From Onchocerca volvulus (taxonomy: Eukaryota; Nematoda; Chromadorea; Rhabditida; Onchocercidae), in assembly GCA_000499405.2 (NCBI GenBank), contig HG738139.1, positions 6,596,616 through 6,660,615 on the forward strand: 64,000 nt of DNA. The letters run 5' to 3'. Below are positions 12,987 through 25,768 of this stretch, in pieces. The translations under genes were made by a program, and so were the position numbers. The notes under the pieces are model-generated. The model did not search any database and was not told the DNA's origin. It was given only the letters and a program-made list of their open reading frames with translations. Each line of letters starts with the position of its first letter. The first letter of the stretch is position 1.

Positions 12987-14993
12987 TGATCCGTTCAGAA
13001 TAAAGAAGTCGATTGATGGAAATAGTAATAATTTACTTATTCATGAAATCCAGTTTGAAAATGCCATTTTGCTTTAATCAGAATCCATCGGTGATTATTC
13101 TTAATTGGCTTATCTTAATGAGGGCATTTACGCACGTATTTCATCCATTCCTAATTGTAAATTATTTCAAGGATTAACTCTCACATATTCCGCACTTCTT
13201 GGCATATTTTTCCTTGCATATTTTTCCAGAAGATTTTTCTGAGTCAAAGTATCTTCTCTGCCATAAGTCTCATCGTTCGTGATATGTATAAACGAATGAA
13301 CAAACTTGTACGGTTTTTCGATCTCACATTGTCTTTCACTAGTTTGTTTGATTGTATTGCCAAAACCGGACAACCTTATCAGAATAGCTGCAATTTACTT
13401 TTATTACTTCACTTATTCCTTTATCTTTTTCCTGATATTTTGTAAAGAATTCACTCTAAGACTCTGAATTGTATTTTCAAAATTTTTCAGAAATATTGAA
13501 AAGTCTTGCCTGTATAATATAACTGCTTGATTCTTAATATTTCCGGAGTCGTTTCAGAATTTACTTGCATTCAGGAAACAATGAAATAAAAATGAAAAAC
13601 ATCATTTGTTTACTGATCATCGCTTTCTGCATTTGATACATACTGTGGCTCAACTGTTCTTTTATAATACTCCGTCTATCATTGTTCAAGTTTGTTGATG
13701 ATAACAGTTGCATATCCCAGAAAACAGCAAATTTCTAATTAGAAACTTAGTAAAAACAATATCTAGTAGTAATGTTAACTAATTATTTATTCTCTCTCCC
13801 TCTCTTTATCATCAAATCACTTATGTTAACTAATAATTTATCTTTCTCTTATCGCTAAATTGTTTGTGCTTTTTTCATTTTATATACTGAAATAAATGCT
13901 GTACTTCAGTTAAAATTATCAAAACTGCAATCAAAAAGAGAAAATTCCTCAATTTTTCATCATCCTTGTTTTGCAAGTCAAAGGACAACTGCTCAATTCT
14001 GCACTCTTTGTTTTTCGGCACCAAAATTTTGTGAGTTAAAGGATAGCTGTTCATTTCTGTTCTTACCTGTCAACTTTTATTATGTCCCATAAAGTAATGT
14101 GATCAGTTGAACTGATCATTGCTTTCACACATTTACCTCTCATTGTATTCTCAAAACTTTCAAATTGCATTTCTAAGGAGGTTACAATACATTACATCAT
14201 ACGACTGACAACTTTCGTAATAATAAAACTTCAATATGATAAGTGATTTCCTTGCTTTAATTGCGAGTAAAATATTTATTCATTAGATTACACTTATCAG
14301 TTCTTCAATCAGTTAAATCATTTTAGTTATGTGGATTATGAATCTTTAACATCCAAGAGATGATATTGTTGTTTAACATTTTTCATATCAATGGTGAAAA
14401 CCATCAAAATTCATGATGAGTATAAAAAACTATGCTTCTCTCAAAAATATTATAATGGATAAAATAATTTAAAATTCAAAGCTTGGTTAGACTTCGGAAG
14501 GTAAAAAGTTGAGATTAGGTTATTTTGATAAAATGAAACATTAGCCTGAAATGATGTCAACTCTATTCCTAACAAAGGTCTATTGATACTAACATCTCAT
14601 TAAAGTCTTTTTTCTAAAAATTAAAAATGATCTTAAGATATAAGTGCCTCAAAACTATATAGTACCAATTGTTGACAATATTAGCCTTATAGATTAAATG
14701 GCAGGCACTACCATCTCGAAATTCTCAATTCACCAAACTAATCCAACCGTTCTATAAGATATACTCGAGGGAAAATCCTTTAATTTAATTGAAGGTATTA
14801 ATAACCAAGTAATTGATTAAGCACGAAATTGGTTAAAGAATTGATAAATAAAGCATGGAAGTGCGAGAAAAGTAAATAATAGATTTTTCTATTAGAATTT
14901 CTTATAATTATTAATTTCATAGAAAATTCGCATATTCAAGAGATTTATCAGGCAAACTTATATTATGAGAGCGTAAAAAGCTTTACAAAAAAA
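12987..14993. other. Intergenic, convergent 3' ends
   Basis: AT-rich DNA between the convergent oxidase and sHSP genes. It must hold both 3' UTRs. An AATAAA at 13585-13590 could serve the plus-strand gene. Open frames here are short and show no protein features. Confidence 0.6.
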
Positions 14994-15685
14994 TTATGTC
15001 TTCTTTTTGGCAGCGATGACCAAATGTCCTCGCTTGGTCAAATTTGATGTCAATGTTTTCGTGTCTACATCCGATGGAAGTTTATAGGTGCGACTAACTT
15101 CACGTTTAATTTCACCATATTGATCGGCACGTGTTTCATGTCTACAGTGAATAACCAAATTATCGCCAGCAACTTTCACCTAGAATTTAAATTTTATATT
15201 AGAAGAAACTTCATTTCTTACTTCCTCTATGTTGGAAGTTTTTCATAGCAATGAGTTTTAATTATCTACTATTCAAATAAGTAAATAGATAAGTAAGAGA
15301 ATAAGTAATATGCACTGTGTCTATAAATAAATTTGAAATTGGAGCGGTGAAAATAAATGTTTACATAAGATAGTTGAAAAGCTGTAGGAATCATAAAAAA
15401 CGTATAGAAAAACATATGGAACATTCCTATGAATCATATAAGACATCAATTAATCATCAAATTATTCCTCATGAAGAAGCATCTGGATCGATACGAAATA
15501 AAAATGATCAACAGATTATTCAACTAAACCTCAATTTCTTTCGGCGTAAAGAATGATGCGTCCAAGCCGACTTCAAACTTATCATTCGTATTGGTCACTT
15601 TGACCACATCATCGTTATGTTGTAAAGGCCAATCCCACTGATCGGCACTCCAGTTATGCGTTAATTCCACTACCTTTTCATCCAT
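14994..15685 (-). CDS. hsp12.6: Small heat-shock protein, 12-kDa nematode family (Hsp12.6-like)
   Basis: An ATP-independent chaperone of the alpha-crystallin family, expected in the cytosol. Two exons: 15685-15530 (52 codons, start ATG at 15685) and 15179-14994, joined in phase 0 through a GTTTAG..CTAG intron, giving 113 residues. The N-terminus is very short with WDWPLQ, followed by a crystallin domain (FEVGLDASFFTPKEIEV, GDNLVIHCRHE, YKLPSDVD, KRGHLVIAAKK). There is almost no C-terminal extension and no IXI motif, as in the nematode HSP-12 group, whose members form small oligomers with weak chaperone activity. No perfect heat-shock element was found just upstream, which agrees with the poor heat inducibility of this group. 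The family is certain; the exact paralogue is inferred. Confidence 0.93.
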
Positions 15686-18636
15686 TGTTTATTGATTTTA
15701 CGTTAGGAAATTGAATTAAACTTAAAATAATTTCCAAGGAATTGATGAAGAATTTCACGTATCTGAAAATGTATTTGTCAGTTTAGATGAACATCAAAAA
15801 TTCTAATATTTATCCAACATTAAAAATGCTTTTACAATGGCAATCTTGAGATCTTTTAAATTACTTTACGCGCAATTTAAGTCGATTTAACCATCAAAAT
15901 ACTTGCATAGAATCATTCTAATCGACTTTATGTCACCAATATCCTTAGCACATACAGGTAACACGATACTGTAGAAGTTTGGCGATAGAGAACAGTTCGT
16001 ATAACTTCTTTTATTTGATGATATTATCAATAATTTTGTATCTTTTTAAGACCTCATACTAAATCTCATGTAACAGTTCAAGGAAAAGTATTCAAATATT
16101 CAACGAGGTTTAGGAATTGAAAATCTGAATGTGAAAAATGGCTGATCAAACAATAATAAAACTTAAAATTAGTCAAAGAAGTCATCGGTTACTGATAATG
16201 AATAATGCTGATAGAATTGATAAGAACATCATTTACACTACCAACATGGATAAAGATAGATAAGTGGAGAGAAGAGAAGTCAAAAAAATTTTTGAAATAA
16301 AGTGGATTTAGCAAATATTTACTCTGATCCCTCACTACAAACTTCAGCAATTCCCATAGTTCTTTCAGTGGAAGGACAGAATCATTCTTTGATACATCCA
16401 TTATTGCTAATTAAAATTTTTCATGAAAAAAAGAATCGATAACTGATCAGGAACAGACACTTGTCAGATATGGAAATCGAATATAAGGGAAAGTATATTC
16501 CTTGTTAGAATGCTCTTTAACAACAGTAAAATAAATTAGTAAACGAGCTGCAAAATGAAATGAAAAAGAGGCCAAATATTTCTTGTAAATAAGATAATAT
16601 TTCTTTGAAAGCAAAAGTCGTTTAGTTTGGAAATATAATTGGATCGATGAAAGCTGCAATGAAGACAACAACAGGTGGGAAAGACACAGAAACGATGAAA
16701 TGCTCAGACTGATAGTTTGATGTTCGAATTTAAGCTTTTCTTTAATAATTTTACCTCTCCTCCTCAGTTCGGTATTTCCAAAAAATAGGGTATAAGGAAG
16801 ACGATATGGGGGGGGCTAAGATAGGAGAAGAGTGGTAGAAGGTAGCATTCTTGCAATTGCATTTAAATCTAATTTTTTTCATCCTTCTCTTAGCACAACT
16901 TTTCATAGCTTTAGCAGTTTTACCTTTATTTTCTTTTCATCTTTTCCATCCTTCTACCATCCTTTCCTTCTCTCTATTATGATGAATTATCAGCAAGGAT
17001 GCTTTGTTTTCATCACCGTTGTTCCGATCATCTTAAAGTTCGTCTGAGAAAAACTATTTCTGAAATTTTCGTTAATACTTCTCATATCCATGATGCAATT
17101 CATCGTTTCGACTACTACCAACTTTATCATCAAGCATGTTTTCTCAAATTCTGCTAATTTTACGTGGTGGCTCGAGTTTTTCGAGTGAAATTCGCTAGTA
17201 ACGGAGGTCTCCCTCCCTTATGATTCATTTGGCTGGGAAGTGAAGAAAAGGTTACCAAATATTATCCACTGTTAGTGATCTCTCTATCCATCCATAATTC
17301 GTGAAATAATTAACTGCTCAAGCTAACTTCAGTTTACACTAAAATTCGCCAAAATAACGTATCCTACCAATCTTACATACAAGTTTAATTCCACTCACCT
17401 CAAAACTTACTCCTTTCATATAAAAACATGTCACCAGAGAGAACACTTCAGAGAGTTGAAGCCAATGGAAAGTTGATTCAGAAGTTATTTTTTCAGTTTG
17501 TTTCCAGTTTTCAATTATTTCAATTCGTTTTTCAGCGTGAAAAAGATTTACGTAACCAGTATTCTTTTTATATATTGTACTCCAATAATTTTGAAAAACG
17601 CTTCATTAGTTTGTGACAATTTATTGATATAAAATATTTTAATGCATCACTGATGCAATACATTACTTATTTAAAAAAAAAAAAAAATAACGTGTAACCA
17701 GAAATCAAAACTAACAAATGCTCCAACATTATGCATAAACATGTAAATGTATCATTTCTAACGAAGAGCGTTAACGCTTTTAATCATCACTCCATAATTC
17801 CAAAACTGACAGACAGGATCGTTTAAAATGGAAGGAATGCTGTCAGCAATCAGCTACTGCTCATCATCAAATTAAGCTTATTATATCCTTTGGCAGTTAA
17901 ATTCAAAGTAATGCTCATATCAAAGTCAATTTCCAAGTACAGAAAAAACACAGTCTTGGAAATCAGAAAACAAATTTAACAAAAATAATAAGGCACAATT
18001 AATAATAAAGGGCAAAAAATCAGTTTCTTTCAATGGATAATTTTACTTAAAAAAAAAAAAAAAAAACTAAAAAATAGAAATATAACCCTCCCGCTATTCG
18101 AAAATGAAATCAATCAAAGAGAAGCGAACAATTTATGATATGTTCTGAAGATAATCACATCTCGAAAATCTTTCTGGGTTCTGTCATAAAGAATTGGTTA
18201 GGAATTGGAAAAAATTAAGAATGAAGTGAATTCATTAATAAATATACAAACAAAAATTAATAAATATGAAAAAACAAAAAAGGATTTTTTTTTACAATAC
18301 ATAAATATACTAAAAGAAATCAGAGGAAGTCAACAAAATGCTGTGATCTCCGGAAAAATTCCATACTCATATGTAACATGAATGTAATATGGGAATCTTA
18401 TTTCAATCGCCTAAATCTTTTTGTTCTCTGCTCTTTTTAATTTATTCAAATATCTTATCTTCTTTCAGAATTTATTTATGCACATATCAAAACTTCTCGG
18501 AAATTCAGAATTTCGGAAAAAACAATCTTCTGAACAAATAATGTAAAGAGAAACATGAAGAGATACAGATAAACATTTAGTATGAAGAGAAAAGTTGCCA
18601 GAATAATTGAAACCTAAAAATAGTTTCACAATAATT
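15686..18636. other. Intergenic, no supported gene
   Basis: About 3 kb of AT-rich sequence between two minus-strand genes. It holds the sHSP promoter, the ERp72 3' UTR (TTTATT at 18441-18446 reads AATAAA on the minus strand) and homopolymer runs (8 G near 16808, A runs near 17670 and 18055). A pyrimidine-rich stretch near 16870-16980 gives only low-complexity frames. I see nothing else. Confidence 0.6.
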
Positions 18637-19083
18637 CTATAGTTCGACTTTGCTTCGGAAAGAAACAGAGGCATGTTTTTTCATGAAATCGGTGAGGTCA
18701 TCTAAATCCCGATTCCCTTCATATTTGATCGGTTCCTTTTTCCTACCAGCTGGTGCAAAATAAATTGTTGGAAAGCCATTCACAGCATAATTCGTTGGAA
18801 TATCGTTGGCTGTTGCATCGATTTTTACAAGCAACACATTTGATTCGCTTTTCAATTTCATTGCCAACTCCTTGTATTTTGATTCGAATGCCTAGAATTT
18901 GAAAACATTACAGCAAGATCAGTTTTGATTTATGTTATTATATCATCTCCAAAGCCAATAAAATTTAATGTTTCCCAAATTTTCGACAATTTCAGATTCT
19001 TACTAAGGAAACAACTGTCTCTAACCCTTGTTATTCATTGGCAAAGAAGCAGACTTCATAAATCTGATTTTATTTTTATCTTC

Positions 19084-19115
<32 letters not shown>

Positions 19116-22100
19116 GTAAAATTCGGAAATGAATCTAGTGCGCAGTATAGCATTCACTCTACAATTTGTTTTTTTAATATGGAGATTAAAGATTATAAAG
19201 TTGTGAACCTTGCAATGCCCGCACCACGGTGCATAAAATTCTACTAGCACATCCTTCGTTTCATCAAACACAACCTGAGCGAAATTTAACGCAACCACAG
19301 TTTTCACCGGATCTTTGTTATTCTTTGGCAACGGTGCAGATTTCACAAACGATTTTATTTGACCTTCAAACAAAAAAAAAAAAAAAAAATCAGTCATAAA
19401 ATTTGAAAGATGAATCTGGTACGAGGTACAGCATTCAAATTATGTTATTCATTATCAAAAAACAACACAATGGGTCAGTAAAGTAGTTGTAAATGTATTG
19501 TGAAACACTGAACTTTTAGAATTTTTATACCTGAAGATAGTTTTTTCATAAAGGCTGATAGATTCTCAGTTAATTCACCATCAAACTCATTTGGGCGCAT
19601 CGGATATTTTTTACCATCACTGCCAAAGACTAAAACATTATGTTCAAGTCCGCTGTCACCTAAGCCCACCTGAAATAGATGCCAAATTCAACATGAGTTC
19701 CTCTCCATAAAATGGACAATATTTTGAATTTAAGCAAAGCGATGTAAATATCGCATATATAATTACATTAAAAAATATTTTAAGAACATTAAAAAGGTCA
19801 TTTTCTTCATGATTTCAAAACCAGGTAACATGAACTGAAATATATAAAAATAATAATAAACGAACCGCTGCAAGCTCATCTGCAAACTCATTTTCATCTG
19901 AAATTGCAAAGTGATACTTATCCTTCCTGTACTGATTCGCGATCTCTAATACCTAAAAAATGTAAGTAAAAAAGTAATATACAGCATTTGGATAGGAAAT
20001 CAAGCAAAAAAAAAAAAAAAAAAAAATTCCCCATCCTAAGACGTTCAGTGAATGGAACAATTAATCATCGATTTTCATTTTAAAGAATCACGCAATTCAA
20101 AAAGCTACATTGATTAAACTTCTCGATGATTCCTAGAGTATGAAATACTTTTTTAAAAAACAGACTATCGTTTGAATTAACCTGAAAATTAAATAAACAT
20201 CGGAAAGACAATTTCTTTTTAAAATAATTCCTTTTTCGTTTGTTGCAATAAAGTGTTGATGGGAAAAGATATTATGGAAAGTTTTATTTACAACTTTCAT
20301 AAGTTTCATATTTTTTATTGAATTTTGCTGCGTACTGCACTATTCGTTTTTATTAATGAAGAAAAGAAAACAGTTTCTCAAACTTATACCATAGCATATT
20401 AAATTTAGAAGCTGGCTTAGCATCTCAAATCTGTTCATCATCGAAGGCTATTATCAATGTTGATGGATTATACATTAAAAAAAAAATCAAACATATATCA
20501 GATTTGAGCTTTCCAAAGTCCATTAATAATGAGAAAATTAGCTTATTTCTACATGACTTTATTAATTTAACAACTATTCTTGAAAATCAAAATGTTTAAT
20601 CAATGTTCAAAGAATGTTAAAATTGATTGAGCAAATGATTTAACCTTTTTCCGCCAATATTGTGTTCCTTCGCGATATTCTGATGAAAAATCAACATTGT
20701 AATAAACTACAACGAGAGGAAATTGAATATATCTGGTGGCAACATTTTTTTTGGTTCTATGGCCAACAAGAGGTGTCGAGTTTTCTCGAAAGAATGTTGC
20801 TAAATCTTCAACAGTACCGACTTCCTGCAAAATATCTAAATTGTGATTATATTCTGAGCATTTTAACCCAGCAATCAGTCATAGAAAACCAAATGTCATC
20901 GATAAAAGTTTTAAATTATTAGGATCGGACAAACTGATTCCCAGTAAGCAAACACTTCTACCGCTGGAGAATAGTAACTAAAAACATATGCCTTTTCGTA
21001 AACAATTCGATTCGGTTCGTATTTGCTCCAATATATTCCAGGGAAAAAAATAACGATTCGATCGGAATCAATTTCAAAATGTTTTTTAAGATCTATTTCC
21101 GAACAAACAGCAATACTGAAGTCATTCCGCATCATTTCAGCTGAGAAGAAGGAGAAATGTTAGTTGAATCGAATCTCGATTTGAAACAAGTGTGAAATTG
21201 AATTGCCATCTTAGAATATGAAGAAATTAGTAGTGAAACAATTTTTTATATGTTCAACATCTTTTACTACTCTGAAGCTTTCAAAAACCACTTTCCATAA
21301 AAATTTCTGCAGAAACTATAGGAGAAAAATCTATAATTATAGAGAAAACTCACTGCTATCTCCTTCCTACAATGTATGTATTTTAGTAATATGGATAATC
21401 AAGAATGACAAAAGCAAAATAAAGTCCTCCATCACTTATAAAAAATAACCTGTATCATTTAAAGAATCTAATAGTTCTGCCTTTTCATTACTGAAAAAAC
21501 CAATGATTGTTACATCATCTTTGCGCATAAAATGTTGAGCCTCTTTCACACTAGTAATTTTCCTTAAGGCAGGTTCGCTTTGTTCAAGCATGTACCTCAC
21601 AATGCCTAAAATAAAGGTACGAATTTGAAGAAAACTACATAATTCATGCATGCAAGCATAATGAAGCAATTATTAAGAGGAAAAAAACAGGACATATTTC
21701 TACGCCAATTTTTTAGCAAAAAATATACCTTCCGCATCGCGAGGTCCTTTGTAATCAAACTTTTTGCTATTTCGGAAAATGTACAATTGTGGGTATCCAG
21801 TAACATTAAATTCCGCAGATAAACTCTGTTCAACTGTAGAATCCACTTCTGCAAGCATTATACCTTTATCCTGAAAAATACTCTTTTATTTTCTACATTC
21901 TCTACTCAGTTCATTTCGTGATTCAAATCTAAAAAATCTCATTATATTCTTTTGAAGCTTGCTGAAGAGATGACCAAATAACTAATCCAAACATACTTTA
22001 AGTTTTTTTGCAGCCTTTTCATATTCAGGTGCAAGTTTTTTGCAATGACCACACCATGGAGCATAAAATTTAACCAATACGAGTCGATGTAAGGTGATAA

Positions 22101-23151
22101 ATTCAGTAAATTCTTCATTCGTTAACTTTGTAACAGCTGACGGAGGTGGCTTATAAGTGGGATCTGTTTTCTCCGAAATCCATTTTACAATTTCTGAAAT
22201 TAATTGAAGTTACATTAAAATCAATTTGGAAAAATTTTAAGTCCTTGGCAAGCCATGATGAAATTGATTTAAATGTTAGGAAAAACACTACGACATAGAT
22301 TTCAAAATGTTTGTAACCGTCAGATTCTCGTCCACCATCATAATCGACCGGATCTTTGCCATTTTGCCAAAATTTTAATGTTGGAAATCCTTCGATATTG
22401 TAACTGAAACAACTAAATATATTCTGGGACTTATTTTGATGCTCTTTTTAAAATTCTTGAAAGTTGAACAAAAACTTTTTATTTTCATATTCTTTTATAT
22501 TTATTTAATTATCTGTTACGAGTATTATTTTTTTACTGTTCACAGAACAAAAGCTTTACATTGTCTTAGAATATATATCTAGAATATGAAGCCCATGATA
22601 CCTTGAAAAACCACCATAAACCAATAATGAATACTGACTGTGTTTTACAGGTAGTTTTTAAACATGAAAATAATAGAATTTAATCCTACGTCTTTGCAAG
22701 ATTTGTTTCAATGGTAGCATCCACTTTAGCCAATGGTACTTTCAATTTCTTTGCAGCTTTTGCATATTCTGGCGCTAGCGCTTTACAATGGCCACACCTG
22801 CAATAAAATAAAACTTTGCAAGTTCTTTCCAGAAGTGAAAGTTGAAGAATATAAATGCAAAATATTATGATATTTCATATATCAGCAAAAAACGATTCAA
22901 TCTGCAGAACAAGCATTACCTACAATATAAAATCATTATAAAGCAATTGGAAATCTCTAAGAAAGCAATAGAAAATCAATATTTTACCAGGGAGCGTAAA
23001 ATTTGACTAATGTTGTTGGATTCTGTTGAAGAAAGGACATGAAATTTCCTTCATTCAGTATAAAAATGCCATCATCTTGTTCAAATTCACTTTCTTCCAC
23101 AGATACACATTGAAATAGATATAGAAGGATTAATATTACCCTTAACAGCAT
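18637..23151 (-). CDS. ERp72-type protein disulphide isomerase (PDIA4 family), three CGHC domains
   Basis: An ER-lumen thiol oxidoreductase that forms and reshuffles disulphides in secreted proteins. Twelve exons: 23151-22988, 22797-22690, 22403-22318, 22193-21997, 21870-21729, 21605-21450, 21140-20986, 20824-20645, 19952-19866, 19669-19531, 19363-19209, 18891-18637, total 607 residues. A signal peptide ([18 protein letters not shown]) is followed by two adjacent thioredoxin domains, each with [10 protein letters not shown], then two non-catalytic domains ([12 protein letters not shown] is the ERp72 hallmark). A third catalytic domain has PVPKNN-like [21 protein letters not shown] and [11 protein letters not shown]. 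It ends in KVEL, a non-standard but plausible ER-retrieval signal. A TTACAG acceptor lies 3 bases before the start codon, a likely SL site. The donor after exon 7 (GTTTTT) is the weakest junction. Confidence 0.93.
19030..19165 (-). pseudogene. Decayed duplicate of ERp72 exon 11 start inside the next intron
   Basis: Read on the minus strand, this stretch gives [15 protein letters not shown], matching [15 protein letters not shown] at the start of the real exon (19363 onward). The preceding poly-T tract and intron sequence match too: the GAATCTRGT..GCATTCA block at about 19125-19160 against 19410-19437. After NNK the copy runs into a stop and the similarity ends. It is therefore a local duplication of intron end plus exon start, not a usable exon. 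Confidence 0.75.
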
Positions 23152-25768
23152 CACCTGTAATAACAAACAGACTATCTTGAGCGATTGGAGGCAATCAAAT
23201 AACGATGAAGCGCAAGAACCAATTCATTCCTACCTTTATTGACTATTTCATAATTATTATTTTTAAATTATCTTTCTTTCTATACTTCTTATCAGTTTTT
23301 GTCAGAAGTTCTGCAACTCACACCATCGTTATTAACATAGATTGTTCCATACTGTGATGTATTCAACATGTTATCATCGAAAATAACAAAATGATGTTGA
23401 ACATTTACTCATAATTGACAAAAAAAAAATAAAAGTTGAGCTTCGAGAGGCGATTTTTTGTCAAAGTGTGAAGGATTATCTTGGGCGCGATGAAATGTAT
23501 GTCGTAAATGTGAATGCTTATAGAAAGTGATGAGTTTTGTAATTTTGATAGAAATTCTCAAAAAAAAAAAATTACAAACTAAAAAACTACTGAATAATTG
23601 CAACAGAATCTCCGCAATGACCTCTTCAGCTGGTCTGACCATTAACCTTATCTCAATAAAACATTCCCGAAGCGAAGCAACCAAAAGTCAGAAACTAAAA
23701 AAGACTATCCCGTTACAGTGTCGCATTAGTCATAGTCATACTTAAGAAACACCTGTAAGCAAGATGACATAGAGGATGCAGCAAATGGAGAGATAATAGA
23801 GATTGATAAGATTCATGTAGTGACAGGAATTAGACCATTAATGGTAAGAGAAGATTGTTGACGGTAAAGAGACAGTGATGGACAATGATGAAAAAAGATA
23901 GAACTATTTGTTGGATTCATTTGTAGAAGACAGCGAAAATGATGGAATAGTGATGGAGAACAATTATGCAGAGATAACAGTGAGTTCATGATGACAATAC
24001 ATTGATGAAGTGATGATTGTAGATATACTTTTGTGACAGGTAAGTGCAGGAATTCTGTCTTAACTGGCAAACAATATTTTTCAAAAAGCAATTTGAAATT
24101 TAACGAAAACTTTTTTCGAGAAAGCACACTATGAAGGCATCCTTAGAACAACATTACTGGGCCTAAATTCCACTGTTCCGAGACAAACACAGGCAAGAAA
24201 ATTTAAAGGAAGAGATCAAGAAAGTTTGGCCTGGAAGCAACTTCAGTTTTGGAATTACTTGAGGATTTTCCGAAAAATCTTGTTCTTTACTCTCTTTGAG
24301 AGATGGATTGAAAAAAATGACAATCATCCGCTCTGTCATTTTGTCATTTTTTGGCAAGTCGTTGTTCCAACAGCAGCAATATACATCGATAATAACGAAT
24401 TTTAACTAATTTTTTAGTTAAAATTCGTTTTTGTATTTTAAAGAAAAATTATGAAAAAATTAATTACAAATTTTTTAAGAAAAAAGGAAAAAACTATGAA
24501 TTTCGAGGGAAAAGATGAGCAAACTGGAATTACGATGGTTCAATGGTGACATAGGTGCCAAGAACAGGTCAGCACTTAGTAAACAATGATATGTTTAGGA
24601 ACAACTTGACCTTGAACTATGTTAATTACACCATATTTAAGTACTATACGACAAAGAATAAGAATAAATTCGAAGTAAAAAAATAAATTCAACTTTGCCG
24701 AAAGTTTGTTTCAGTCTTCTACCACATATAATGGCATGTTTGAGAGAGTTAGTTCATTCAAAAATCGCTCGAATTACAAATAGGTCGTTTAAAATCTGCT
24801 CTGCTATTTAGTAATTCGTGAGCAATGAATAAGTATTATCTGAGAGAGAATTTCTTTGTTAATTAACTTGCCAGTTTTGCAAGTATTTGCAAAGCTTCTC
24901 GAAGATTTTGAATTTTAAATCGATAAAATGTTAGAAATTATTGATTGGATGCCAAATTTACCGTATCATCACTGGTTAATTGGTTTCATCTACGTCATTT
25001 CTCGATGTTTCAATCTTTTGCAAGAAAAGTCACAAAAATTTTTTAAATTTCCAGTTAGTCGCATGGTCAAGGAGTAAGAATAGATGAAAAGTACTGAGAG
25101 AAAAATGAAGAAAGGTAATGTTTGAAATAATTCACAGAATAGATGTATAGAATTTGCCATTATATCAATTCAAGAATTCAAGATGATAAAAAATAATGAG
25201 CAAAAAACTAATCAGTAAATATAGATTTTCATTTGTTTCTGAATCTAAATTAGAATTTTAACAGTAACTCTAGTGACGGTATTTTTTGTAAATTGGCCAA
25301 AAAAGGATAAGATGAGATTGGTGTTCGTAATACAAAATTTTATTTAAATGTTATTTATATTTAAATTTATGAAAAAAAAATTTCATAAATTTTATAAATT
25401 TGATATATTCGATCAGTAATTTTGTCCAAATTAAATTATATATTCAATGATAAATTAGAGACAGAATATAAATGTTGAATTCAGACAAACAATATAAATT
25501 AATATAAACATATATCAAAAAAACTTTTCACATTAATGTCAGTAATGTTGGAAAAACATTCCAACAAAATTGTAGTCTGATATGTTCTCATTTCTAACTA
25601 AATTCTTATTCAAACTATTTTATCCTTTCATCTTCTTGTTCTTCGAGCTTTTCCAATTTTCAAAAATATTTTGTCTTGCATTTGAATTTCTTCCTTTATA
25701 ACTTGACTTTTTTGTACTAAATAGTGGAATTTGTCTTTTTTACTTATTAGCTGTTAAATTAAAATATC
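23152..25768. other. Intergenic, divergent promoters
   Basis: Lies between the minus-strand ERp72 start and the plus-strand RING gene. A GAT/GAA-rich stretch at about 23760-24010 produces a 104-codon minus frame that looks like a low-complexity artefact. The 64-codon minus frame at 24163-24357 has no recognisable domain. An AATTTTTTAGTTAAAATT-like inverted repeat lies around 24400-24425. No gene is supported. Confidence 0.55.

Noticed and set aside
19056..19397. 113-codon minus frame with a poly-Phe stretch
   Set aside because: The true exon covers only 19363-19209; the rest is intron and a homopolymer read through.
23813..24127. 104-codon minus frame
   Set aside because: It arises from a GAT/GAA/ATG-r repeated purine-rich stretch; composition is low-complexity and no motif or splice structure supports it.
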